The translations under genes were made by a program, and so were the position numbers. 64,000 nt of DNA from contig OZ024845.1 of NCBI GenBank assembly GCA_964017145.1, positions 3,224,001 to 3,288,000 of the forward strand, read 5' to 3'. Origin of the DNA: Agrocybe praecox. Taxonomy: Eukaryota; Basidiomycota; Agaricomycetes; Agaricales; Agrocybaceae. Positions within the stretch are counted from its first letter, which is position 1, and the number at the start of each line of letters is the position of its first letter. Positions 11,841 through 23,401 of this stretch are shown here, one piece after another. The notes below the pieces were generated by a model. It did no database searches. It saw only the letters and a list, made by a program, of their open reading frames with translations, and was not told the DNA's origin.

Positions 11841-12165
11841 TGTCAAATACCGATGAACAATTCTGCATAGTAACACGGTGACTTCAGTGTTTCTTGAGAC
11901 TTAAATCCTCTTAAATCTTAAATTTTCGTTTGCAACACCGTAGCCGACCTTCTAGTGCACAGGATTGGAACGATCCACCATCTGTTTGTTGGATGCTGTA
12001 CACACGAGCATGAAAACTATGATGCAGACAAGTTGTAATTGAACATTCAGCATGTACATGATTTAATAGTCCAAGAAGCGAAAGAACCAGAACGAGCCCA
12101 AAAATACAAGAAATCAAAAGCAAATCATACAAGCGGCACCAGTCCGTCACTTTTGCAGCAGTTAT

Positions 12166-13809
12166 TCACTCGGCAGGCGATGTTTCTCCCTGCGAAACAA
12201 CATTACCAATGATCTTCACGCCTCTATTCGCCAAAGACTCCACAATGGTCGCGTCCGGGGGTGGACTCGCCAGACATTCCTCCGACGTGTTGAATTGCAA
12301 CTTTATGCTGATGTTCTCAATGCACGAAACGACGGTGGCAGTACTAGGTGCTGGCTTGCCGCTTCCACTGCTGGAGGCCTGAACAAAAACGTCTTTGGAT
12401 GCCGGTAAAGGGCACCTAGACTCCAATACGCGAAGAAGAGTGGGCCAGGTGAAACCCTTAGCTCCTTGATACATGATGTTTCTCAATTTGGGCATGGCAC
12501 AGCTGAGCTTGTTTGACCGAGCATAGTTGGGATCCCATGTTTGGAGCAGGTTGTCGGTGAGAGGCGCGTGTGTGAGGCCAGATATAAAGGGCATGTTGAG
12601 GACGAGAGATGCCAGTGTCGGCATGGAGGCAAGGAGGAGTTGTAAGTGTTCTTCAGTGATTGGGGCCTTCTCAAGGGTCAGGCATTCTAGCTCGCATGCC
12701 GAACGTTTGATGAGAGCTATGACGTCCACCCAAGGTAAATTCTGAAGAACGTCGCTCGTGTAAGATAACGAGCGTAGCTTAGGAGTGGTTATTTTCTGGA
12801 AAAACAGCGGTAAATCTGCTCCTTTATCATTGATGAGGCAGAGGTTCTCCAGTAAAGGTAAGACAAGGCTTTCCTCCGGTATTGGATGCCTGTCGTCGCC
12901 ACCTAAAATCTTCTTTGCGTTAAAGGTGACAAGGGAAGTGGTTTGGCGGAGCATTTCAAGGGTTTCGTCGATATAGAATGATTCAAGCTCCAAGTGTGTT
13001 AGGAATTCAAGGTGAAATATCACAGATCGAAGGTATAAACAAGACAATGAAAGCTCTCGAAGTTGTGGAGTGACGGGCAAATTAATCTTGTGGATACGGT
13101 CGCCTTGTCCTCCAGGGGGTCGGAGAACAATTGAACGCAAATGAGGAAAGCTATTTGCCTCTTCGCAGGATGGTAAGTATCGGTAAATAGTGGATGGAAG
13201 GCAAATATCGATGTCACGCCAACGTGCGGCGTGCTTCCCAATGACCTTCATCATATCTTCACAGCTGAGACCCACCCACACGATCTCTTCGTTGGAGCCC
13301 ATTCTAACGGAAAGAGGAAGCTGGCCGGTGCGACTTAACCACTGATCCAGTAGGACAACTTGTAATGGGAATCTGAGTGCGGAGGTGAGGTGGAATGATA
13401 CTGAGCACCACAGCTTTGGAACAGACCATGCAACCCTTCGCCAGGAAGCACATACGGCGCCTAGCCTGAGGGGCATGGAAGCGTTCTTTGTAGTAGAATG
13501 GGAGTCGTCCACCTGATGGAATATGGGGATGCAAAATAGAAAGATTTCGGCGACGATCTCTGGAGGAAGGAGACGGATGAAGTGGCTGTTTTTCTCGTTG
13601 ACCCTCTCCTTCAGGATATGCATTTTCAGTACGAGACGGGACAACTTTGCTGATACGCGTGCGACTTCTTCCTCGACGATTCCCAGTTGTTCACAGGGGT
13701 CTTCGCATAGGTATGAATCTGAGCATACGGGTTCTTCGTCCTCCACATTATGCCGTGCATTTCCATCTTCATTAGCAATCTCCTGAGCAGTGGGTGGAGT
13801 GGTATCCAT
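12166..13809 (-). CDS. F-box protein with leucine-rich C-terminal region
   Basis: A single uninterrupted exon of 547 aa. Residues 1-40 are acidic and disordered. Residues 43-73 form a heptad-patterned coiled coil, common just before the F-box in Agaricomycetes members. The F-box-like domain spans about 78-138 (IRLLPPEIVAEIFLFC ... LGAVCASWRRVAWSVPKLW). Residues 220-450 contain irregular leucine-rich units such as LRELSLSCLYLRSV and LECLTLEKAPITEEHLQLLL, the usual substrate-binding part. Proteins of this class act as substrate receptors of SCF ubiquitin ligases through Skp1. The target is unknown, and the family is large and fast-evolving. The start is the first Met, and an in-frame upstream extension was not seen. 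Confidence 0.85.
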   Translation of the reverse strand: MDTTPPTAQEIANEDGNARHNVEDEEPVCSDSYLCEDPCEQLGIVEEEVARVSAKLSRLVLKMHILKERVNEKNSHFIRLLPPEIVAEIFLFCIPIFHQVDDSHSTTKNASMPLRLGAVCASWRRVAWSVPKLWCSVSFHLTSALRFPLQVVLLDQWLSRTGQLPLSVRMGSNEEIVWVGLSCEDMMKVIGKHAARWRDIDICLPSTIYRYLPSCEEANSFPHLRSIVLRPPGGQGDRIHKINLPVTPQLRELSLSCLYLRSVIFHLEFLTHLELESFYIDETLEMLRQTTSLVTFNAKKILGGDDRHPIPEESLVLPLLENLCLINDKGADLPLFFQKITTPKLRSLSYTSDVLQNLPWVDVIALIKRSACELECLTLEKAPITEEHLQLLLASMPTLASLVLNMPFISGLTHAPLTDNLLQTWDPNYARSNKLSCAMPKLRNIMYQGAKGFTWPTLLRVLESRCPLPASKDVFVQASSSGSGKPAPSTATVVSCIENISIKLQFNTSEECLASPPPDATIVESLANRGVKIIGNVVSQGETSPAE

Positions 13810-15890
13810 TGTATTCGTAAGTGGCGTGTAAACTATTATGGATTGAAACTGTTCATCGTAAGCTCAGGCAAGGAACTAGACATAACAACCAACCTCTCTT
13901 TCGTCGCCAGAGGATTGTGGATAGGAGTCAAGAGAGCTTTAATTGTTAACAAGCCCCTGCGAACATGTTGCATGCCACACGTTGGACACGCGCCGCAGAA
14001 CCTTCCTTGGAACGGGCCGAAGTCACATCATATGCTAATATTAACGCCAGACCCGATTTCGTATTGGTCAACCGGTGAAAAAAATAGAGAAATCTCACTG
14101 GTAAGCAGCGGGAGGGATCGGCTTGACAAACTGTGCCCGTAAAAGCTGTATGTACGTAGTCCGATAGCTGAACGGGGTGAATTCATGTGCAGCCAATTTG
14201 AATTGTGTACGGAGTTGAGGAGAGTGATACTGCTGGGCGAGCGATAGTTGACGTTGAGAGCCAGGTCTTGTCACTGGGGTTATAGGGTGTATCGTTCGAA
14301 TCATTCAGGAAGGTCCAGTCTAACTTGATGAACACCCCGGTATAGATATCGTTCAATCTAATCTACACTGAGATGATTTAATAGTGTCCCAAGAGTAAAT
14401 TCAAATAACACTGACCAAAATTGCTTCTTGCCTGCTTCATTATAGACATCGATTCCGAACGACCGTAGTAGTTGTACCATTCGTGTTGCAGTGACAGCGT
14501 ACAGAGAATATGTCGGGAACCGTTTGTTCTGTATGAGAGATGGAAATCGAACGTTAAGTAAACGTTAAACGCTCGTCGTAGACATTTAAGTGGTATAGCA
14601 TCGAGCAGTGCTGGTAGTCATGTCACAAGTGCACACAGACAAATGTCAAGACAGTACTCAACAGTCAAGACAGACCGGCTGTGACGACAAAATCGCTCGT
14701 GACAACATATGCGTCATATGATCGTTACCGCGACGCATCGGCATTAATTACGCGTCTAGATATGATTCGGTTGAAACTTCAAGATGGTAGATATTGAGCC
14801 AAGGAGGAGCATTTTGTGAGCTGGAGAAAGTGAGAGATAATTGATAGCATATTACGAGTCCTACCGGTAGGTCTTTTATCGCTTGGCATCAGTAATTTAA
14901 CAATTTACTCTTTTGTGGTTGTGCAACCAGAAAAAGCGGCAAAAAGAGACAAAGCAAAAAGTCGAATAACTTAGGTAACAAATTACAAGAATTTGAGTAC
15001 GATGGAGCTGACTATGTAGCGAAATAACCTACAAAAGTAAGGAAAGTGGCGAAAAGCGACGAAAAGCGCTTGGAAGTAATTAAAGAAAGTTGTAGTATAC
15101 CCCATAGATTGCCTTTTTACATAGTAGGTTTTTAGAAACCCGAAATTAGTAAAAAGCTCCAAATGACTGCTTATATTTAGAAAAACATACCCGTAAAAGC
15201 CGATGACGGCATAAAATCTCGAGTGAACTTCGCGTAACATAGGTACAGATTGCTGCACCGGCGCTGAAGAATATAAGCGCGTTTACGGGACCGAATGTCA
15301 GAGCACACAGTCCTGAGTCCGTACCCATACGGCCTATTGCGGGTACTGTATTAACTATTGCGACTGCCTCGGGTACAGTTCCGATATCGATCCCGGGTCT
15401 CAGGGCATTCAACATCAGTTCTCTGAAAGATGAAAATTCCGCATGGTCAGACTTCATGTGATCATTAATATCTAGGCACTATCTGGGGGCATATCACTTC
15501 GGAGAATGTGAAACTAAAAATAGTGCACTAGCGCCCATACAGAGGAATTCCTAACGATGTCATCAAAAGATAAGTCACCTAATGGCTGGGTCTCGGACCG
15601 GTAGTAAACGCTCGTTTATTAAACAAGTCCTCGAGTGCTGCGATCTTTGCCATGAGGGTGCGACTAACGCCAACATTTTCTTCCAAAAAATGCAGTGCAC
15701 ACCCGGTTGGCGCCGATCGAGAAACATCGAAAAGATTATGTATACTCCCACTGATGTGCGAGCAGCCCATTTTGCATTGATCATACAATTTCTAAGCAGA
15801 CGGATCCTTTCAAGTTGTACACTGATACTTTACCCATTGTCATACATTGTCATACAGAAGTGCTAATCAGTGATACATATCTATTTTTAT
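13810..15890. other. Intergenic region with unassigned open frames
   Basis: Contains the promoter of the F-box gene and the 3' flank of the dehydrogenase. Frames at 14095-14304 (-, basic, Arg/Gln-rich and presequence-like), 15146-15457 (-) and 15579-15788 (-) look protein-like but could not be joined into a gene. On the + strand 15245-15465 reads as an open, hydrophobic, Pro/Gly-rich frame that contains the 41-bp repeat; it may be a fragment of a larger dead gene. Confidence 0.35.
15262..15302. repeat. 41-bp element, arm 2 of an inverted pair
   Basis: Reverse-complement partner of 11800-11840 (39 of 41 positions equal). It lies in a + strand open frame reading LKNISAFTGPNVR. Confidence 0.7.
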
Positions 15891-17631
15891 TTAGTTTCTC
15901 GCACCCCAATCTGCTACACGAGAAGTAAGAGGGCAACCGGCACTAGGTGGGCTTGAAAACCTGGTTTCCACAAATACTTTCTCGACCCCAGCTTGCCTCT
16001 TATCAAACGCAGCGTAGAGTTTGGCCATGTCTTCAATCGGGACACGATGAGTGAGAATGCTACGATGAGAAAAAGAGCATCAGATCGTAGTACTTTTACT
16101 GCATATCAGATTTTGCACTCACAACGTAGGGTCGAACTTCCCAGTGAGAATGTAATCATCTAAAATAGTTTTCCAGTACTTGTGCACAGGAGCCTGACCG
16201 TTTCCAATCAATCTGGGGGGTTGCTTCTGTGAGATTTTGATACCGAGTACGAAAGAATTTGACATACCGAACGCCCTTTTCCATCAGAGCACCAACATTG
16301 ACACCATTTGCGTAGCCCGCGTATGCAGCGATGATACCGCATTTACCCTGCTTCCTGACAGAATAGATCATTTCGTTGATGGTTTCTGGTGAGTCAGTCT
16401 CGAGCATTGCCAACTTCTGGGCTTTGTGAAGGAGAGATTTGGGCTCGTGAAAGGTGCCACAGTCAACAGCCATATCCAGGCCACCGGGGACGAGCTCCAA
16501 GAGCTTTTTGCCCACATCTTTCTGCTCTTTGAAGTTGACGACTTCGATTCCTAGCTTTTCCTGGGCGAACGCAAGACGTTCCGGAACTGCGTCGATACCA
16601 ATGATGCGTGATGCACCCATAAGCTGGCACCATCGCGCGACATACATTCCAATTGGACCAAGGCCCTGGTGAACACGCAATTAGGAGTTACACATAACCC
16701 GAGGACTAAACTGACTCACCCATACCCCGACCACATCGCCTTTTTCAATTCCAGTATCCACGACGGCGTGATAACTCGTGGGAAGGATATCAGAGAGGAA
16801 GAGGGCCTTTTCGTCTTGAACACCGTCAGGAATCGGTAGGAGGTTAACATTGCCTTTTGGTACACGGACAAACTCAGCCTGTCCGCCAGCATAACCTCCG
16901 GTGAAGTGTGAATACCCGAAAAATCCAGCGTCCACCTGACCGTACATTTCTTTCTGAAGTCTGCAAATCTTGTTGGTGAGCAGTAAAAAATCGCCATTTT
17001 TTCAAAAAGGCGTACGTAGAAGGATTCGTCCTGTCGCAGAACGACGACAGCTTTTGCTTGCAATACTTGCATTCTCCGCAAGCGATTTGGAAGGATGCTA
17101 CAACGCGCTGTCCCGGTTTGATATTCGTGACGTTGGGTCCCACTTTGTCGACGACGCCCATGAACTAGGTTAACGCCATGTGTGAGTACATTGATTGTTT
17201 GGGATTTGACCGTTGAACGTAATAACCAACGAACCTCATGTCCAAGAATGTCTCCTTTCTGCATAGTCATTATTTCCCCATGGTATCTACCATACACGAA
17301 GTCAATCCCCGTCCGTGATGCGGACTGGAAAATACCTACAAGTGAAGGTCTGACCCGCATATAGTCGTTCCAGTTACTTTCACGATGACGTCGTCTGGTT
17401 CGGTGATATCTGGTACGGGCGCGTCGATAACTCGCACGTCGGTGGTGCCGAACCAAGCTAGAGCTTTCATCTTTGAACCATCCGAAGAGTGTTTAAATTC
17501 CGGGTTAACGGCAGTATCAAGACGCCCAAGGTGCTATGTATGAACAAGAACATTGAGGGCCCTAGGCTTTGACACTTGAATAAAGGTGAACGAAAGCTCA
17601 CGTTTTGGTAAGCGTTCGCAGCAGCTTGCAT
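15891..17631 (-). CDS. Zinc-dependent alcohol dehydrogenase, formaldehyde-dehydrogenase-like
   Basis: Eight exons give 440 aa (17631-17602, 17533-17340, 17286-17235, 17164-17016, 16960-16720, 16665-16268, 16212-16123, 16059-15891), all GT-AG. It is a medium-chain dehydrogenase. Catalytic zinc ligands are Cys69 in TICGSDLH and His91/Glu92 in GHE. The structural zinc is held by Cys121, 124, 127 and 135 (CGECKYC ... FC). The NAD(P) Rossmann motif GLGPIG is at 223-228. Sequence character ([25 protein letters not shown]) is that of the glutathione-independent formaldehyde dehydrogenase-like group, but the substrate cannot be fixed from sequence. A first mini-exon plus about 21 residues precede the usual start MKALAWFG at residue 32; that internal Met is an alternative start. 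Confidence 0.9.
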
Positions 17632-17701
17632 ATTTGTTTTATTTTGAGGGGCAGTGAAGGTATTACTAGGTGAAGATAAGCTGTGGTCAACCGCTGGGCA
17701 G

Positions 17702-17708
17702 TTTTATA
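17702..17708 (-). promoter_or_regulatory. TATA box of the dehydrogenase gene
   Basis: TATAAAA on the minus strand, 71 bp upstream of the ATG at 17631. Confidence 0.45.
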
Positions 17709-18697
17709 AAGGGGAGCTCGCCACGGTGACATCATCGAAATCGTCTATCTTGTTTGCATTCCTCCGTCATTGGAACATAGTACTAAAATAAATATGACCA
17801 ACAGTCTTGTGCTGGGTCTCGTTCAAGTAGCCAAACTGGAGAATTTAGAAGCAATGCGGAGCCTAGCCTGGGGTTTGTTAACTTTGTTTGGAGGGCGGGG
17901 GGTATGTACTTGTTGAGTTCGAAGTCTTCAAAGTAGATTCTTCTCGGTTATTTCTTTGCTTCATTTGACAGATTTCCATACATTAGCAATGTCGCCGGAT
18001 CGATGTAGGTTTGTGAATTTAGAAAGAAGAAAGTAGCAGTCAACAAACGGATTTTGTTGGAAGGCCTAATGGAGCGAATGCACGTGGCAGCTGACTTGGC
18101 GCGACGCGACAGAAGTTAGAACGATTTATTTTCGTTTATTTTTGGACGCACTCCCGCACATGTGTCGTCCGGCTTGAACACTCCTACCTACGTGTTTGCT
18201 CCCTAATGCATAATGACCAATGTTGACAAATCAACTAAAATGACCACTTATCATTGAAACGATGTTTTGAATCAAAATTATCGACCTGTCTGGCCTACCA
18301 ATCACTTGTGACTTGCTAATCACCAAAACAGAGCATCCAGGCTTCCAAAAACCCGCTGGTCTGTTAGAACTAGTACAACTTATTAGAGGCGAGTGGGTAC
18401 ATTGCTCTGTGCAAATTTTCTGCTTCAGAGACGATGTGGGTGATTGTCATGAATTCCCCCCGACTTATCTTATCTTTTCTCGTTCTATTTTTATTCCTTC
18501 TTTTATTCTTTCCTAGTTCAGTATTATTTCAAAAACATTATCATTTAGTTCCACATTAGCTAGTCTCCTATTGTAAATCCTATATAAGTAGCTAGTTTTC
18601 CCTTCGTTGACTCTCTTCACGAGATCAACGCAGTGATCTCATTTGATTTGTCGCTTGGTCATCGCTTCCTTTTTGGGATCGCATCATTACAGTGATC
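17709..18697. other. Intergenic region
   Basis: No intact gene. The right end (about 18640-18697) continues the HNH relic in frame for about 17 residues (ending WDRIITVI) before a TGA. Confidence 0.5.
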
Positions 18698-19164
18698 ATG
18701 CAACAGTTTGGGTATGGAACCCTTCCGGAAGAACTGAACAGTCGCAAAGTACACCGGTTGGAAAATGTGATGACCATGGGCGCCCATTCTCACAGCATTT
18801 TTGACGAGTTGAGGCTTTGGCTGAGTGCTACAGTCCGTTGATTGCTAACTATCAATGATTTGCGCTAAATAATCTTATCACGACGACTACAAGCTCTAAA
18901 GTTCAGAGCCGTACCAACCAGTACCTGATTTCCCAGAAATTATAATATTCAAGACGCCAGATCCTGTATCCTGTCAAACTGCCCGTCCTATCGCTTACTT
19001 ACCTTGCGATCCGCGCCGCGTGGGCAAAGGTGGCCCATTTATCAGGCGCGGCAGAGTTCATCGACAAATTTGATCGAGACATGGACTCGGAGGACGGAAC
19101 GACTCTCGACCACAATAGTGCCTCTGCAGGAAATTCAATGGATGTTAGAGGAAGCAGTTCATGA
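18698..19164 (+). pseudogene. HNH-endonuclease-domain family relic
   Basis: The blocks QQFGYGTLPEELNSRKVHRL, ENVMTMGAHSHSIFDELRLW, then after a likely 50-70 nt intron FKTPDP, then AKVAHLSGAAEFIDKFDRDM match in order a large Agaricomycetes family. In that family an HNH nuclease domain is followed by a conserved AHLSGAAEYID helix. The usual histidine-rich N-terminal half of the HNH motif is missing. The frame breaks between FKTPDPVS and LSLTYLAIRAAW (near 18970). It ends at a normal-looking stop at 19164. Truncation plus frameshift mark it as dead. Confidence 0.65.
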
Positions 19165-19886
19165 ACTGCAGGTAGTGCGCTACTAAAGTCCCCTTAATTA
19201 CTATATTATCCTAGCTCCTCAACGTTTCTTGAAAGATTTATAGTATTGTTATAGCTTTAAGATTGTTTTTTTGTATCTGTCCATTTTATTTCGACCCTAT
19301 CACTGTCTTATTTAGCCGTCTCAAGGCTGTCTGAAGATTTTATCACATTTTGTCTATGTCTCGTCATAAGTATATTCGTTTCGTCGTGTAGTGCACAAGA
19401 GAACATATAAGCCATTAATCTACGCCAAGAAATGTGATACACTACGAAGGTACTTCGGCATAGCTTCATTTTTTCTGTTGTTTTCCTGACGAAGTTCAAA
19501 TGTTAGTATCCGGTATCCAGCTATAAATAAACAATATAATCTATAAATAGCCAGGATTCGACATCAGCATTTTACACGGTGTGAAAAGTATCAGGAAGAA
19601 TATAAGAATAATCTTGAGAAAGCGATACGGGAATATAATATCTAGATGAATTTAAAATCTTATATTATTTCTACTCATGAATCGAAAGTATCTACTTCGA
19701 ATCAGTATATAACATCGACGAATTGTCAAATGTGGGTGAATCTTGGCAACTGTTGTGAACAAGAGAAACAGAGGGTAATCCCAGGCTTGTAGACGATAAA
19801 GTGGCTAAAATACAATACTATAACTTTAGTGGGTATATGGTCATCTATGTTATCCAGGAAAATCATTACTGAATTAAGGTTGAGAA
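19165..19886. other. AT-rich intergenic region
   Basis: 3' flanks of the HNH relic (+) and the glycosyltransferase (-). Nothing coding seen. Confidence 0.5.
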
Positions 19887-21307
19887 TTATAATTTTACTT
19901 CGACGTCCCATTCGTCTTTTATCTCCTTCATCTGCCTAAAGATCATCATCTCCACGGGCTTTATCCGATGTACACAGGCCGTGTCCCAGGTTACAGACCT
20001 TTCAAGAGCACCCCGATGCCAGAAGTCATGCCATCCTGGCTTGTCATCTATTAATCGAGCATCGACGACGTAGGGTAGGTATGGTTTTGGATAAACTCGA
20101 TGTGAAGGTACGTATCGCTTCCCGCGAGGACTTTGAAATGGCAAGGACGAGTTGTGGAACGATTTCAAGGCAGCCATCCAAGATCCAATCATAACATCAT
20201 CATAGGGGTAGTCGATGTGATGTGGAAGCGGGGGGTCAGCAGTAAGAATGGTGGCTATCAAGTTTGAGCTGAATGACAAGAAGAGCACTCAGCGCTGAAT
20301 GTAAGTCTATTATAGGCATTGACACTGACCTCAACATGTACCCAATTCCCATTGGGTATGGGAACGATGGACCAGTGAACCACGTATCTTCCGCGCTGTC
20401 ATCCTTGCTGCCGTCGGGAGTGGTGTTCTCCCAGTATGCGTCATGCACTCCCATGTTTCCAATAAGAATAGGCTCTTCCCGAGGTTTGAGATTTTTGTAG
20501 ACGTGTATTAAGCGCTGGGCTAATGTTCGTAAACGGCAAAAGGAATCGGAGTCCAAAGTCATCGAATAATCGTATTCCTCTTTAGGAACTGAAGCTGTCT
20601 GATGGGGATGATGAAGAGAAGGAGAGACCACAACAATGTCAAAACCGGACAAACCCCAATAGGTGGGACATATGACGTACCCATCGTATAGCCGCAAACC
20701 TTTTCTCTGATATCCGTAGTGGCACATCAGCAATATCGTTCAAAACCATCATGTCACCGTGGATTCTGTTCTCCTCCTTGATTTTCTCCTCTATAACAGC
20801 GCCTGCTGTCGTGTTGGGGACAGCTCCCACGAAAAACTTGAAATCCAGCTGCACGTAACTAGGTGGCACCCCAGCGAGCATCGCTTCTCTCAATGCTTGG
20901 CGTTTCTCAAAGCCATCCACGCGGCTGATGATTCCTAGACGAATTACTAGTGGTCTGTCGAGTGGAACGTCCAAGTAAGCAGGCCTTGGGATACCATCGA
21001 ATACGAAGTTATCGATGCCCATCTTCAGCCTCCAGAATTTATACATCCCGTATGAGGCCAATGAACAAAGAAATATGGTAAGGATTGTGATTAGACGTCG
21101 GAACACTCGATGCTTTGCTATGGTAGATAATGTCTCCAGGATTGGCGAGCCATGCAGGTACAAGTCGTTGATCGGAAACCCCTTTCTAAGGCTATTGTGT
21201 ATTCGTCTCCCCGATGGCTGTCGAGAAGAGTCATCTGTATAAGGTGGGTACTGAGGATCCTCTGCATCTGTCGGAAGTGGAGCATATCCTGCCGAGAGCT
21301 GGGGCAT
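19887..21307 (-). CDS. GT31-like glycosyltransferase, type II membrane protein
   Basis: Three exons (21307-20681, 20598-20330, 20268-19887) give 425 aa. Residues 1-70 are a polar cytosolic tail and 71-91 a signal-anchor helix (RLITILTIFLCSLASYG), so the enzyme faces the Golgi lumen. The catalytic region contains the metal-binding DxD as MTLDSDSF (Asp225-x-Asp227), FPYPMGIGYML, and the downstream block DPPLPHHIDYPYDDVMIG, all characteristic of fungal beta-1,3-galactosyltransferase-like GT31 proteins. These transfer sugar from a nucleotide donor to protein or lipid glycans; donor and acceptor here are unknown. Exon phases close exactly. The promoter lies between 21308 and about 21500. Confidence 0.88.
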
Positions 21308-23401
21308 AATTTAAGTTTGTAGACAATGCTAGTTTGTTGGGGAAGGAAGTGGAGAAACGGAGCGTGAAAGGGGGCACCTCCACAAACCTGAAGTACTCGT
21401 ATTAATACCAAAGTATATCACGGAAGCAAGCGACAGTATATATAACAGCCATCTTACGTTTTGCCGGGCTGAGCCCCCATTCATATACGACTAAAAAAAG
21501 AGCGCCCGTGACAACGCTGCGGTCTAATGTTTTATCCTTCAACTCTTTTGGTCACATACTTGACCTTGCGAATGTTGAATCAAAATTGGACTGTATAGAG
21601 AGAATAAAACGACTGAAGCTTAATGCTACGTCCCGTGGTCCTCTGTACATCCTTCAGCAAAAGGTCTATATCAACGTACTTGGCGTCAGTTTCTAATACT
21701 TAGCATCGGTGACGTCGGAGTAGGACGGAATAATCCGAACGTTGCGTCGATTATCATTATTTCCATCGAGATGATGGATCGTCGTATCATTGCCATTTGA
21801 TTATCAAATTGTAGCACTGCCAGAAACCCATGGGGAGAGTCCCGCTCTGAAATTTACGATATCTGATTGTGATCATGGAATTTTGGAGATAGATAGTACA
21901 TACGGTTTTCTTATTGAAAATTCTGTTTTCCAGTGTAGCCTGTACCTGCGTCGTGTACCGTGTGTAAGTAGTACGTATTAGATCTTATTGGACTCCTGAC
22001 AGTTTAGTAATGCACTAACACGGGTGTCAAGTAAGTAGCAGTTAACACTATGTACTACTATGTAACCGGTCAATCTATACTTAGTGCGCAATAGAGCTTT
22101 TGCCAACGTTGACTTCCATGAGGCGTGATCTTTGAATCTGATGACTTACTGCGCAGTGGAATTTTATTTGTATTATAGAGCCGAAACCGTTGTAACATAG
22201 CTTTTCCCTCGCCATATTTTTAAGCTGCCATTAATTTGCTTCGAAAAGCGCCCAAAAAAAACCAGCGTTTATTTTGGCCCCAAGTCCGATGGAAGTGGAA
22301 ATTATGGCAACTTGCAGCTACATATCCAGGGGCACCCTGGGGAATAGTCTTGGCAAGACGACCTGTACGTATCCGTTTCCGATGTAGTGTGCATATGACC
22401 CATCACAGGGGTCACCCAGCTGGGCTTCACTTTTCTCTGTGTACATATCATTCCTTTATGCATTGGCCCAGCTGTACCCTCGTTTACTATCTTTCAGTAG
22501 CGAGTGCTTGGGTTCCTGGATATTGAATATTGCACTGAAGATACCAACGAGCTCCTTGCCAACTCCCCAGTGAAACGGCAAAGATGATTTGCCCTTGCTT
22601 CCCAAATGGGCGCTTGTGTTTCGGAAATCGGGATAAACCACCCCTTTGTGCTCAGAGAAGCTGAAGGCTAGCCAATAGAAGTTTTATCCTTGAACGCGTA
22701 AATCAGCTACTAAGCGTATGTACTATTCATTCGCTTGCAGTGACACGCTACCACGCAAGTAAACTCCGAGTCTGGACTCTCCCGAAGAGTTGTTTTACCT
22801 TGTTTTATGCGATGCATGGATTGTAACCTCAAAGTTCAACGTTAACGTTCAACTGCTGCTCCACCGATGCATGATTTTCAATTGCGCAGTAAGGAGCTAA
22901 AATCAAATCACCCAGAGCTCGCCATCGAATTTCTCGTCGCATAGGACCATTATGATGCTGCGCGTGCAAGGGCCCATGTGTTCTCAGGTGCTGCGCGCGC
23001 ACCAGTATACTGACTCTTTGGCGAGATTTCAAGTAAATTTTAGAGAAATTATGGTCTTGATCGAAGAACCATGAATCCAACGTCCTCGAAGAAGGATTAT
23101 CGATTGAGCTCCGTCCTCTCTGAAAAAATTAGAGATTCGGTACGGGACTCCCCTTTAACTTTTGCACATTTTGTCAAGTTTTAAGTCTTACATTGCCATC
23201 TTTCTTTGTTGTGCTTTGAGTTCATGTGGTATATTTTTCTCAACCTTAACTTTAGCCTTCGGGAAGTCGCAAAAATAGATGAATCTTTTTGCTCTCGTTT
23301 AAAAATCCCAAGACTTTGCCCTACGATGACAGTACTTCAAAAAGCCAGGGTAACATTACATCAAGAGATAACAACCAAAAAGAGAACATGATAATCGTTA
23401 A
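21308..23401. other. Intergenic region
   Basis: About 2.1 kb with only short unsupported frames (for example 22236-22526 + and 22829-23080 -). No domain, RNA gene or relic recognised. Confidence 0.45.

Noticed and set aside
14095..14304. Small mitochondrial-looking protein frame (-)
   Set aside because: No downstream exon keeps frame through a normal intron and no family is recognised, so it is mentioned only in the intergenic note.
16716..17456. 246-codon Arg-rich minus-strand frame
   Set aside because: An out-of-frame shadow of the alcohol dehydrogenase, whose eight exons and zinc ligands are clear.
18433..18690. Possible solo LTR (TGTGGGTG start, internal TATATAA, CATTACA end)
   Set aside because: No target-site duplication and no primer-binding site. 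The proposed 3' end runs directly into the HNH relic reading frame, which explains the sequence better.
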